Assembly (NCBI GenBank): GCA_905479635.1
Contig: CAJQNG010000166.1
Location: forward strand, 1-38,151
DNA from: an uncultured Boseongicola sp.
GTDB lineage: Bacteria > Pseudomonadota > Alphaproteobacteria > Rhodobacterales > Rhodobacteraceae
Reading direction: 5' to 3'
Length of the DNA: 38,151 nucleotides
Both the position numbers and the translations under genes were made by a program. Numbering within the stretch: the first letter of the stretch is position 1; the number at the start of each line of letters is the position of its first letter. The notes beneath the pieces are model-generated. The model made no database searches, was not told the origin of the DNA, and saw only the letters and a list, made by a program, of their open reading frames with translations. Shown here piece after piece: positions 19,385-27,543 of this stretch.

Positions 19385-19503
19385 ATGTCTCTTAAGACAT
19401 TCTGGACCTCCGGTGGAGGCATTTTTTAAAGGGTGAAGCTTTGAGGGAGTGGCGCGCCGGGCTCTGAGGGAAAACAAAGATGTCCGGCGCGCCTGAGGGA
19501 AAA
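19385..19503. repeat. Cluster of inverted and direct repeats in a 410-bp intergenic region (19280-19691)
   Basis: Three inverted repeats lie close together. They are ATGTCT/AGACAT with a 4-base loop (19385-19400), CCTCC/GGAGG with a 3-base loop then a T-run (19407-19427), and a 10-bp GGCGCGCCGG/CCGGCGCGCC palindrome (19451-19460 with 19484-19493). An 11-bp direct repeat CTGAGGGAAAA occurs at 19464-19474 and 19493-19503. The middle hairpin followed by T-residues would act as a terminator for plus-strand transcripts and recalls CCTCC-GGAGG-ATTTTT hairpins recurrent between Rhodobacteraceae genes (from memory). I see no coding frame or tRNA here. It could be a repetitive extragenic element or part of a small RNA. 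Confidence 0.5.
19407..19427 (+). terminator. Hairpin with T-run (possible terminator or repeat element)
   Basis: CCTCC GGT GGAGG forms a 5-bp GC-rich stem, followed by CATTTTTT. It reads in the plus direction, but no plus-strand gene ends just upstream, so its role is unclear; it may belong to a repeat family rather than terminate a gene. Confidence 0.4.
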
Positions 19504-19691
19504 GATTCAAGCTTTGGTTTCGCAAGGGCGGTGGTTCAGGCCGTTGATCCCAATTGAGAAACAATATGCATTATTACTGGCCATTAATCACGGCAAGAAT
19601 GGGGCAGGTTTGAGGTGATTTCAGGTGCAGGCCCCGCCGACAGGTGAAGAACGGGCGGGCGGGGCTTGGCTGGAGTTCGAAAAGTTAAGGT

Positions 19692-20048
19692 TTATACCGT
19701 GGGCCAGGCTTCAGCGTCGGCGGTCGCATCCGCCGGAAATGCCTCGATCCTGAGGCCGGGGATGAACATGCCTTCGATGTCGGCGGCTTTTCTGAGCCAA
19801 GCCTGATCGGCCACAAGGGCGACTTTGCCAATTTCAGAAATGCTTGCGAAGAGACGTGGCAGGTAGCCAAGCTCTACGGCGATGGCTTGCAGCGCCGGGA
19901 ATTCAAATTGCCGATTTTGTAGCGGAAGTCGCTTTTGTCGGCAGCTTCAACAAGGGCGAGGGAGACCATCCTTCATTTCGATCTCGCCGACTTTGCGGCT
20001 GATATTGAGGCGAACAAAGCCGCCTGCGTGGTGAGTTATCTTAAACAT
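19692..20048 (-). pseudogene. STAS/SpoIIAA-like protein, broken by two frameshifts
   Basis: Reading the minus strand from ATG 20048 (behind an AGAAAGG ribosome site) gives MFKITHHAGGFVRLNISRKV, which runs out after EMKDGLPRPC and a stop. Another frame picks up at about 19955 with ALVEAADKSDFRYKIGN and also stops. A third frame continues from about 19885 with FPALQAIAVELGYLPRLF to ADAEAWPTV and TAA at 19692-19694. Joined, these give a continuous protein of roughly 118 residues with the pattern of the STAS/SpoIIAA-like family (MxxI...G at the start, then VAVELGYLPKLF-like). Two single-base changes would restore it. It may be a real pseudogene or sequencing errors. Confidence 0.72.
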
Positions 20049-20090
20049 GGGCCTTTCTTTCTATCAGAAGTCAGGCTCCGGGAGTGGGCT

Positions 20091-20423
20091 TCACATCGAA
20101 AAGCTGACGCCACAGCCACAACTGGACGAGGCATTTGGGTTTTCGATGGTGAAGCGGGCGCCGATCAGTTCTTCGGAGAAATCAATCACAGCATTGGAGA
20201 GAAACGGCAGGGACACTTCGTCGACCACGACTTTTTGGCCGACGCCTTCGAGGATGAGGTCCCCGTCGGCGGGCTCGTCTAGGTCGATGTTGTATTGAAA
20301 GCCCGAGCAGCCGCCACCTTCGACGGCAATGCGCAAGGCTTTGGGAGCTTTGTCGTTGTTATTAATCTCGGCGAGGCGCTCAAAGGCACGGGGCGTCACG
20401 CGGGGCGGAATATTGAGGTCCAT
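20091..20423 (-). CDS. erpA: Iron-sulfur cluster insertion protein, HesB/IscA family
   Basis: This encodes 110 residues from ATG 20423 (MDLNIPPRVTPRAFERL). It is an A-type carrier that passes Fe-S clusters to apo-enzymes. The three conserved cluster ligands are Cys39 in GGGCSGFQY and Cys102/Cys104 in SCGCGVSF near the C terminus; the length is the family norm. ErpA is chosen over IscA because it is isolated from isc/suf genes, and this is only moderately certain. It is divergent from dgt, with 78 bp between start codons that should hold both promoters. It ends 42 bp from the start of the broken STAS-like gene on the same strand. Confidence 0.9.
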   Translation of the reverse strand: MDLNIPPRVTPRAFERLAEINNNDKAPKALRIAVEGGGCSGFQYNIDLDEPADGDLILEGVGQKVVVDEVSLPFLSNAVIDFSEELIGARFTIENPNASSSCGCGVSFSM

Positions 20424-20501
20424 AGGTTTGTCTCGGTTTCTTCCTGAGTTCATATGTGAATATAAGGGGTTTAACAGAGGCGAACAAGACGCAGGCAGAA
20501 T

Positions 20502-21644
20502 ATGCGAGCGCCATATGCATCAAACCCCGAGGACAGTCGGGGTCGACTCTTTGGTGAAGAAGAGAGTACTTTCCGGTCGTGTTTCCAGCGTGACCGGGAC
20601 CGGATCATCCATGCCAGCGCGTTTCGGCGGCTTAAACACAAGACCCAGGTGTTCATCGAGCACGAGGGGGACTATTTCCGCACGCGCCTTACCCATTCGA
20701 TCGAAGTGGCGCAAGTGGCGCGCACGATTGCCGGCGCTTTGGGGTTAAACGAAGAGCTTACCGAAGCGGTCGCTTTGGCCCATGATCTGGGCCACACGCC
20801 ATTTGGGCATACCGGCGAGGATGCTTTGGGCGTGTTGATGGCGCCGTATGGTGGGTTTGATCACAACGCGCAGGCTATTCGGATCGTTACACATCTTGAG
20901 CGGCATTACGCGGATTTTGACGGATTGAACCTTACGTGGGAGACGCTTGAGGGGATTGCCAAGCACAATGGGCCGGTTTTGGGCGATGTGCCTTGGGCTT
21001 TGGCGGCCTGTCAGGCCGAGGTTGATCTTGAACTGGACACCTATGCGAGTGCCGAGGCGCAGGTGGCGGCAATTTCGGATGATGTTGCGTATAACCATCA
21101 TGATTTGCACGACGGTTTGCGCGCAGAGTTGTTTTCGACCGATGAGCTTGCAGAGTTACCGATTTTGGCTGGGTGCTTTGAGCGCGTGGATGGTTTGTAT
21201 CCTAGTTTGAACTATTACCGGCGGCGACACGAGGCTTTGCGGAGGTTTTTCGGAGTTTTGGTCGAAGATGTGATTGCGGTAGCGCGTCAGTCTTTATTGG
21301 AAATTGGGCCGAGATCAGCGGATGACATTCGCCGGGCGGGATTTCAGATTATTCGGTTTTCGCCTGAGGTTTTCGCTGACCTGAAGGTGATCCGGCAGTT
21401 TCTTTTCGAGCGAATGTACCGCGCGCCGACCGTGGTCGAGATGCGGCGCGAGGTGACCAAGGTTGTGGAAGAGCTGTTTCCGTTCTTCATGGAGAATCCC
21501 GACCAGCTTCCAAAGCAGTGGAGGAAGGACGTTGAGCAGGCATCGGGGGAAGTTGAGTTGGCGCGTCTTGTGTCCGACTATATCGCGGGCATGACGGACC
21601 GGTTTGCAATACAATGTCATGAGAAGTTCGTTGACAGCGCTTAG
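20502..21644 (+). CDS. dgt: dGTPase-like HD-domain triphosphohydrolase
   Basis: This encodes 380 residues from ATG 20502. The N-terminal motif FQRDRDRIIHASAFRRLKHKTQVF marks dGTPases, which cut dNTPs to nucleosides and tripolyphosphate and so control nucleotide pools. The HD metal site is visible as His65 (TRLTHSIEVAQ) and His94-Asp95 (AHDLGHTPFGHTGEDAL), with the later DDVAYNHHDL near residue 190 supplying further ligands. The length agrees with the type 2 dGTPase-like family. It diverges from erpA and is followed by a methyltransferase remnant rather than, as is common, argS directly. Substrate preference within dNTPs is not deducible. Confidence 0.94.
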   Translation: MRAPYASNPEDSRGRLFGEEESTFRSCFQRDRDRIIHASAFRRLKHKTQVFIEHEGDYFRTRLTHSIEVAQVARTIAGALGLNEELTEAVALAHDLGHTPFGHTGEDALGVLMAPYGGFDHNAQAIRIVTHLERHYADFDGLNLTWETLEGIAKHNGPVLGDVPWALAACQAEVDLELDTYASAEAQVAAISDDVAYNHHDLHDGLRAELFSTDELAELPILAGCFERVDGLYPSLNYYRRRHEALRRFFGVLVEDVIAVARQSLLEIGPRSADDIRRAGFQIIRFSPEVFADLKVIRQFLFERMYRAPTVVEMRREVTKVVEELFPFFMENPDQLPKQWRKDVEQASGEVELARLVSDYIAGMTDRFAIQCHEKFVDSA

Positions 21645-21703
21645 CAACGGTTCCTTAAGGTTGCTTGGCTAAGCCGGGTGGCGTTATTTGAGGACGCGCT
21701 GAC

Positions 21704-22326
21704 ATGTGCAAGCCCGAACAGATTATTCCGGCATGGGTGGAACATCACGGATTTCAAATCCCGCGCCATCTTGCGTGGCGCACCGGGCGGATTGACCGGT
21801 TTCGCGAGGTATCTGACGAGCACTTCGCAAACGGCGCCTCAGTTTCGGTTTGTGGATTTTGATGTGGCGGACAGGCAGCACAATCCGGGCGGAGGGTATC
21901 GATACGTATGAATTCCTCTTTGACGATCGCTTGCAGGGCCTGACTTTCCTCTATTCGGTGTTTACCCACATGTTTTCGGGCGATGCGGCACGGTATTTGT
22001 CAGAGTTCTCGCCTGTGATGCGGCCCGGCGGCTGTGTCCTGGCGTCAATGTTCATCATGGATCGGGGGCTTATTCCGTATTTGCAATCCAATGGCGGCGA
22101 AGGGCGTCGTGCGCTGACATTCCCGCATGCGGTGGAAGAGGGGGTATTCCACAATGATGCCAATTTGGTTTCGGGCGCGATAGCATATTCGCTTGATCGG
22201 ATTGGGGCCATGGTTAGGTCTGCGAGTCTGGTTCCGGAGCGGTTTGTGCGTGGCCGTTGGCGCAAAGACGGCGAGTTCGATGTAAACGTGCATGATCTCG
22301 TGATCTTGCGCAAACCTGCGTTTTAG
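21704..22326 (+). pseudogene. SAM-dependent methyltransferase, decayed by frameshifts and an internal deletion
   Basis: Three frames in a row carry parts of one class I methyltransferase. ATG 21704 (frame 2) gives the N terminus IIPAWVEHHGFQIPRHLAWR to DRFREVSDEHF, then a stop. Frame 0 around 21835-21893 gives PQFRFVDFDVADRQHNPGG. Frame 1 from about 21893 to TAG 22326 gives FLYSVFTHMFSGDAARYLSEF, then PVMRPGGCVLASMF and a C-terminal end VNVHDLVILRKPAF. The glycine-rich SAM motif I that should lie between the first two parts is missing, so an internal deletion of several tens of residues is likely besides the frame changes. It therefore cannot be a working enzyme. Confidence 0.75.
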
Positions 22327-22336
22327 CGCGCGTGGG

Positions 22337-22846
22337 TCACAGTTTGAGACGCAGGAAAACGAGGTACGGCGCAAATTCTTCGGGATTGGCATTTTCGGTG
22401 TAGCGGTCGATGTAGTCGAACCCATGCTTTTCGTAAATCGCAAGCATGGCGCGGTTGCCTTTGATTGTATCGGCATAAAGCCATTTGAGGCCCATGCGAC
22501 GAGCCTCGGCGATGCGGTCTTCAAAAAGGGCGCGCCCAAGGCCGGTGCCACGAGCCGCGTCGCGCACGAACATGCGCTTCATTTCAGCCGCATCATCCCG
22601 AATGCGTTTGAGACTTCCGCAGCCCAGTAGGGTGTTGGAAACATCGTAGGCCAAAAGAAACCGGTGGTGCGGTGGCAAAAGAGTGCCTGGGTCGTTGAGC
22701 GTGTCGTCGGCCATATCACCGGCATCAAGCTCTGGGCCGCCAAGAGCCTCAAAACGGGGCAATATATCAGTATAATAGTCGAAAAGCAGTTTGCGAACGG
22801 CGGCGCGGTCGTGGATGGTTTCGACAAATTCTAATCTGTGTGTCAT
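22337..22846 (-). CDS. GNAT family N-acetyltransferase
   Basis: This encodes 169 residues from ATG 22846 (MTHRLEFVETIHD); the frame is open to 22993 but would run into argS. It has the GNAT fold: RFLLAYD around residue 65, then AEMKRMFVRDAARGTGLGRALFEDRI (acetyl-CoA binding loop, R/Q-x-x-G-x-G/A variant), and the end MLAIYEKHGFDYIDRY. It would transfer acetyl from CoA to an unknown amine. It is divergent from argS with 104 bp between starts. The 3' end converges on the methyltransferase remnant, 10 bp apart. Confidence 0.9.
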   Translation of the reverse strand: MTHRLEFVETIHDRAAVRKLLFDYYTDILPRFEALGGPELDAGDMADDTLNDPGTLLPPHHRFLLAYDVSNTLLGCGSLKRIRDDAAEMKRMFVRDAARGTGLGRALFEDRIAEARRMGLKWLYADTIKGNRAMLAIYEKHGFDYIDRYTENANPEEFAPYLVFLRLKL

Positions 22847-22950
22847 GGATGGAAGGTGTAGCCGTCGGATGTCGGTGTCAATCAGCGTGCTGGCGTTGAC
22901 GCGGGTCCTGACGGTGGTAAACCGCTCGCAACTTCCCAAGGGCATTAACA

Positions 22951-24675
22951 ATGAACATTTTCGCTGAAATTCGCACATCTTTGATCGAAACACTGGATGC
23001 TATGGTGGCCGACGGAGAGCTTCCTTCAGGGCTGTCGTGGGGCAATGTGGCGGTGGAGCCTCCGCGCGATGCAGCGCACGGCGATATGGCGACGAACGCG
23101 GCGATGGTTTTGGCCAAGGGCGCTGGAAAAACGCCGCGGGTGATCGCCGACAGCTTGGCGAAGCGACTAACGTCTGATCCGCGAATTGCGGTGGTCGAAA
23201 TTGCCGGGCCGGGGTTCTTGAATCTGCGGCTGCATCCGGATGTCTGGCATGACGTGGTCGCAGAGGCGATTGATTCTGGAACGACTTTTGGGCATTCCGG
23301 CATGGGTGCGGGCGTTAAGATTAACGTGGAATATGTGTCGGCGAACCCCACGGGGCCTTTGCATGTGGGTCACACACGGGGCGCGGTGTTTGGGGATGCA
23401 CTGGCGTCTTTGCTGGCGTTTGCAGGCTATAACGTGACGCGGGAATACTACATAAATGACGGCGGCGCACAGGTGGATGTGCTGGCACGATCGGCATTTG
23501 AGCGGTACCGCGAAGCGCATGGGCTTTCGCCTGAAATTGCCGAAGGCTTGTATCCGGGCGATTATCTGGTGCCGGTCGGCGAGGCGTTGAAGGCCAAATT
23601 TGGGGATCAGTTTCTAGATAAATCGGAGGATGTCTGGCTGGCGCCAGTTCGGGAATTTGCCACTGAGGCGATGATGGAATTGATCCGAGCAGATTTGGCG
23701 TCGCTTGGTGTTAAGATGGATCACTTCTTTAGCGAAAAGTCGCTTTATGGCTCGGGGATGATTGAAAAGGCGATTGCTGATCTGGATGGTAAGGGGCTGA
23801 TCTACAAAGGTACTTTGGAGCCGCCCAAGGGCAAAATGCCTGAGGACTGGGAGCCACGCGAGCAGACGTTGTTCCGTTCAACGGCGCATGGCGATGACGT
23901 TGACCGCCCGATTATGAAGTCGGACGGTGCCTGGACCTATTTTGCACCAGACATTGCATATCACTGGGACAAGATTGATCGTGGCTTTGACGAGTTGATC
24001 GACGTCTTTGGCGCCGATCACGGTGGCTATGTGAAGCGGATGAATGCGGCTGTATCCGCGCTTTCGGATGGTCGCGTGCCGTTGGATGTGAAGCTGACGC
24101 AGCTTGTTAAGCTTTATAAAGACGGCGAGCCGTTCAAGATGTCTAAACGCGCCGGAACGTTCGTGACATTGCGCGATGTGGTCGAGCAGGTCGGGCCGGA
24201 TGTGGCGCGGTTTGTGATGCTCACTCGGAAGAATGACGCGCCGCTTGATTTTGATTTCGCCAAGGCCATAGAGCAGTCAAAAGACAACCCGGTTTTCTAT
24301 GTGCAATACGCGCATGCGCGGATCCGGTCTGTAATGCGCAAGGCGGAAGAAATGGGGCTTGAGTTTTCTGACAACACCAAGTTGGAAGACGAGGCCGAAT
24401 TTCGGGTGGCGCAGAAAATTGCAGAGTGGCCGCGACTGGTCGAGATCGCCGCGCGCAATCACGAGCCGCATCGGGTGGCCTTTTACCTCTATGAACTCTC
24501 GCAGGAATTCCACGCTTTGTGGAACCGCGGCAATGACAAGCCTCAGCTACGGTTCCTTCATGAAGGCGATAGTGCTGCGACAGCGGCGAAAATCGCCCTA
24601 CCTCGCGCCGTAGCCGTTGTTATTTCAACAGGATTGGGTATTCTGGGTGTGACTCCGGTCGAAGAGATGCGCTGA
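22951..24675 (+). CDS. argS: Arginyl-tRNA synthetase
   Basis: This encodes 574 residues from ATG 22951. It charges tRNA-Arg with arginine in the cytoplasm. Class I signatures are [13 protein letters not shown] with the HIGH-type motif HVGH at 138-141, and KMSKRAG near 397, with the Arg-tRNA synthetase N-terminal domain at 1-100 and the anticodon-binding DALR domain at about 440-574 (start QYAHARIRS). Length is typical. It leads a run with SPOR, nagZ, scpA and scpB, an order common in Rhodobacteraceae. It is separated from the SPOR gene by 163 bp, so that block may have its own promoter. Confidence 0.98.
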   Translation: MNIFAEIRTSLIETLDAMVADGELPSGLSWGNVAVEPPRDAAHGDMATNAAMVLAKGAGKTPRVIADSLAKRLTSDPRIAVVEIAGPGFLNLRLHPDVWHDVVAEAIDSGTTFGHSGMGAGVKINVEYVSANPTGPLHVGHTRGAVFGDALASLLAFAGYNVTREYYINDGGAQVDVLARSAFERYREAHGLSPEIAEGLYPGDYLVPVGEALKAKFGDQFLDKSEDVWLAPVREFATEAMMELIRADLASLGVKMDHFFSEKSLYGSGMIEKAIADLDGKGLIYKGTLEPPKGKMPEDWEPREQTLFRSTAHGDDVDRPIMKSDGAWTYFAPDIAYHWDKIDRGFDELIDVFGADHGGYVKRMNAAVSALSDGRVPLDVKLTQLVKLYKDGEPFKMSKRAGTFVTLRDVVEQVGPDVARFVMLTRKNDAPLDFDFAKAIEQSKDNPVFYVQYAHARIRSVMRKAEEMGLEFSDNTKLEDEAEFRVAQKIAEWPRLVEIAARNHEPHRVAFYLYELSQEFHALWNRGNDKPQLRFLHEGDSAATAAKIALPRAVAVVISTGLGILGVTPVEEMR

Positions 24676-24838
24676 CAAACGCGTTTCGGATCAGAAAAAA
24701 AGCGTGTGTCGCCTTCCAGCCAATGGCAAGAGGCACATCATCTGAACCGAAAACGTTAATAACAAAGCGTGCCGTGGCCAGAGTCGAGAGCAGTTCAAGC
24801 ACGTCGGACCAACCGGCGGCTATAGTGAGGCAAAGATA

Positions 24839-25753
24839 ATGGCGGCTATCAATTTCAATGATATGGGCGACCGTGATGACGGTTCGCTGGCGACGGCAAT
24901 AAATTGGGCGGGTGCATTCCTGTCGGTTTTGTTGATTGCAGGTCTTGCGACCTGGGGCTGGAAGCTTTGGCAACGCGATGTCACTGGCATTCCGGTCGTG
25001 CGTGCTTTGGAGGGTCCGATGCGGATCACTCCGGCGGATCCCGGTGGTTTGGCGAACAACTATCAGGGGCTTGCGGTGAACCGCATTGCAGAAGAGCGCG
25101 CGACTGAACTGACGGATCGGGTCGTTTTGGCTCCGGCACCGGCGACGCTTAACGAAGATGAAGATTTGGCGATGGTCGATCTGGCGCCGATGGTGGAACT
25201 TGAGGCTTTATCTGTGATGGAAGACGCGCCTGCCTCAGAATTGAGCGAGACGGTTTCGAACGGAAATGGTGTTGCAATTGTTGCGCTTGAAAACACGCCG
25301 TCTGCAACGGATATGGCTGTGGCCGCTGCTTTGGCGGACGTCGGGGCATTGGTTGCAGCGCAGCCTGTAAGCCTTGTTTTAGCGGAGCCGGGTGTGCCGG
25401 CAGCGACGCCGCGACCTTTGGTGCGTCCAGAAGGACGACGGGTGGCGTCCCTTCCGGTTACCAACGATGGGACAGAGGCAATTGACCCAGGTTCGATCCC
25501 GCTGGGCACGCGGTTGGTGCAGCTTGGTGCCTATGGTAGCGAAGACGTGGCACGCGCCGAGTGGGCCAATGCGATTGCGAATTTCGGCGACTATATGGTT
25601 GGCAAGGAGCGCATCGTGCAGCAGGCGGAAACGGGGGGCCGGATATTCTGGCGGCTTCGCGCACTTGGGTTTGCGGACCTGTCTGAAGCGCGCCGGTTCT
25701 GTGCTGTGTTGGTTTCTGACGGGGCGAATTGTATCCCCGTCGTGCAGGAATAA
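24839..25753 (+). CDS. SPOR domain protein with one membrane anchor
   Basis: This encodes 304 residues. A short cytoplasmic N terminus is followed by a membrane helix at about 21-43 (NWAGAFLSVLLIAGLATWGW), then a long low-complexity Ala/Val/Glu-rich periplasmic linker (about 50-215). A SPOR domain at about 220-300 begins GTRLVQLGAYGSEDVARAEW and ends RRFCAVLVSDGANCIPV. SPOR domains bind denuded septal glycan strands and take proteins to the division site. The next gene, nagZ, starts two bases after its stop, so septal binding and cell-wall recycling are likely made from one transcript. No known protein such as FtsN can be named. Confidence 0.9.
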   Translation: MAAINFNDMGDRDDGSLATAINWAGAFLSVLLIAGLATWGWKLWQRDVTGIPVVRALEGPMRITPADPGGLANNYQGLAVNRIAEERATELTDRVVLAPAPATLNEDEDLAMVDLAPMVELEALSVMEDAPASELSETVSNGNGVAIVALENTPSATDMAVAAALADVGALVAAQPVSLVLAEPGVPAATPRPLVRPEGRRVASLPVTNDGTEAIDPGSIPLGTRLVQLGAYGSEDVARAEWANAIANFGDYMVGKERIVQQAETGGRIFWRLRALGFADLSEARRFCAVLVSDGANCIPVVQE

Positions 25754-25754
25754 C

Positions 25755-26759
25755 GTGCGCCGGGGCGCGTTTACTTTCGCGCCCCTTGGGCCTGTTCTGA
25801 CCCCCGATGAGGCAGCTCTTTTTCGCGAGGGTGACCCTTGGGGGTTCATCATTTTTCAACGCAACTGTGAGAACCCGGAGCAACTTCGTCGTCTCACGGG
25901 CGATATGCGCATGGCTGTTGGCTGGCACGCGCCGGTTCTTATTGATCAGGAGGGCGGGCGTGTTCAGAGGATGCGTGCGCCACACTGGAGCGAGTGGATG
26001 CCTCCTCTGGATCAAGTTGAGGCGTTTGAGGATCGGGGTAAGGCCGCGCGCGCAATGTATCTGCGTGGTGTCTTGATTGGCGTCGAATTGGTCGCGCATG
26101 GGGTCGATGTGAATTGTGCGCCCTCGTGCGATATTGCCTATGCGGACACCCATCCGTTTTTACGCAACCGCTGTTACGGGACAGACGCCGAGACGGTAAC
26201 TTCGATGGCGCGGGCTTGCGGCGAAGGGCACATGGATGCGGGGTGTCTGACGGTTTTGAAGCATGCGCCGGGGCATGGGCGCGCAGTCGTCGACAGCCAC
26301 AAGAATTTGCCTAGGATTGATGTGGATTTGGCCGAGCTTGAGGAGACGGATTTCGCGCCGTTTCGCGCATTGGCGGATTTCGGGATGGCGATGACGGCGC
26401 ATATTGTCGTGCCCCAGATCGACCCGAACGTGCCGGTTACGCAGTCGCCGGCCGGGGTTGCGTATTTGCGCGACCGACTTGGGCTTACCGGGCTTTTGAT
26501 GAGCGATGATATCTCGATGAACGCCTTGGCGGGCGATGTCGTAACCAGAGGCGAGGCGGCGTTGGCGGCCGGGTGTGATCTGGTGCTGCATTGCAATGGG
26601 GATGCGCGTGAGATGGGATCGATTGCGCAGAGCTTAGGCAAGATGAGCCCAGAGGCGGCAAAACGCGCAGATGTAGCGTTAGCGGCGCGCCGAACCACAA
26701 GGGATATTGACATTGTCGCCCTTGAGGCTGAGTTTGATGCCCTGATCCAAGGAGCTTGA
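25755..26759 (+). CDS. nagZ: Beta-N-acetylhexosaminidase (GH3)
   Basis: This encodes 334 residues from GTG 25755, the first start after the SPOR stop; the same frame continues upstream inside the SPOR gene but is not protein-like. It removes N-acetylglucosamine from GlcNAc-anhydroMurNAc peptides in cell-wall recycling. GH3 family marks are LIDQEGGRVQRM near residue 57, the KH-PGHG motif as KHAPGHGRAVVDSH (about 169-182, catalytic Asp/His dyad in VDSH; the aromatic residue usually after KH is Ala), and the nucleophile Asp in LLMSDDISM near 248. It overlaps nothing and scpA follows after one base. Confidence 0.95.
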   Translation: MRRGAFTFAPLGPVLTPDEAALFREGDPWGFIIFQRNCENPEQLRRLTGDMRMAVGWHAPVLIDQEGGRVQRMRAPHWSEWMPPLDQVEAFEDRGKAARAMYLRGVLIGVELVAHGVDVNCAPSCDIAYADTHPFLRNRCYGTDAETVTSMARACGEGHMDAGCLTVLKHAPGHGRAVVDSHKNLPRIDVDLAELEETDFAPFRALADFGMAMTAHIVVPQIDPNVPVTQSPAGVAYLRDRLGLTGLLMSDDISMNALAGDVVTRGEAALAAGCDLVLHCNGDAREMGSIAQSLGKMSPEAAKRADVALAARRTTRDIDIVALEAEFDALIQGA

Positions 26760-26760
26760 A

Positions 26761-27543
26761 ATGCCGGATGGCGACGCCGATTTTGATGATGTAGAAGCCC
26801 GCCTTGCTGCGGAAGCCCTGATCGTTGACGTCGACGGGTATGAGGGGCCTTTGGACCTTTTGTTGACGCTAAGTCGGACACAAAAAGTCGACCTTCGAAA
26901 AATTTCTGTGCTGGCGCTGGCTGAGCAATATCTGGCGTTCATTTATCAAGCCAAGTCGCTTCGGATTGAATTGGCGGCGGATTATCTGGTGATGGCGGCT
27001 TGGTTAGCGTTTCTGAAGTCACGGTTGTTGTTGCCACCTGATCCGACTGACGAGGGGCCTTCGGGCGAGGAATTAGCGGCGCATCTGGCGTTCCAATTGG
27101 AGCGATTGTCTGCAATGCGCGAGGCGGCTGCAAAGCTAATGGCGCGCGACCAGAAGGGTCGTGATTTCTTTGTGCGCGGCGTGCCCGAGGATGTGATGCG
27201 GGTGCGCAAAGTGCGCTATACCGCGACGCTTTTGGATCTGATGCAAGGCTATGCGCGGATCCGGACGAAGGATGAATTCCGCCCCTATTCGATGGACCGT
27301 AAGCATGTGATGACGCTTGAACAGGCGTTAGAGCGGATGCGCGGACTTATCGGGTTTGCGGGCGAATGGACGGATTTGCTTTCGTGGTTGCCGGAGGGCT
27401 GGGAAACCGACCCAGCGCGGCGAAGATCCGCGACCGCTTCGCATTTTGCTGCATCGCTTGAGCTGGCCAAGGCGGGGGCCATTCAGATCCGGCAGTCCGA
27501 TACGTTTGCACCAATACAGATCAGGGCGATGGCGCGTGGCTGA
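26761..27543 (+). CDS. scpA: Segregation and condensation protein A
   Basis: This encodes 260 residues from ATG 26761. ScpA is the kleisin of the bacterial SMC-ScpAB condensin and bridges SMC heads. The N-terminal motif EGPLDLLLTLSRTQKVDLRKISV (about 28-50) and AADYLVMAAWLAFLKSRLLLP (about 70-90) are diagnostic. The C-terminal winged-helix part lies around 195-260. It starts one base after the nagZ stop and its end overlaps scpB by 8 nt, so the pair should be coupled. The partner smc gene is not in this window. Confidence 0.96.
   Translation: MPDGDADFDDVEARLAAEALIVDVDGYEGPLDLLLTLSRTQKVDLRKISVLALAEQYLAFIYQAKSLRIELAADYLVMAAWLAFLKSRLLLPPDPTDEGPSGEELAAHLAFQLERLSAMREAAAKLMARDQKGRDFFVRGVPEDVMRVRKVRYTATLLDLMQGYARIRTKDEFRPYSMDRKHVMTLEQALERMRGLIGFAGEWTDLLSWLPEGWETDPARRRSATASHFAASLELAKAGAIQIRQSDTFAPIQIRAMARG

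Noticed and set aside
20424-20501. Search for a LexA box in the erpA-dgt divergent spacer
   Set aside because: Only one GAAC half-site is present and the second is missing at the right distance.
21650-21675. Possible hairpin terminator after dgt (AGCAAC/GTTGCT)
   Set aside because: Stem is short with mismatches and no T-run follows in either useful direction.
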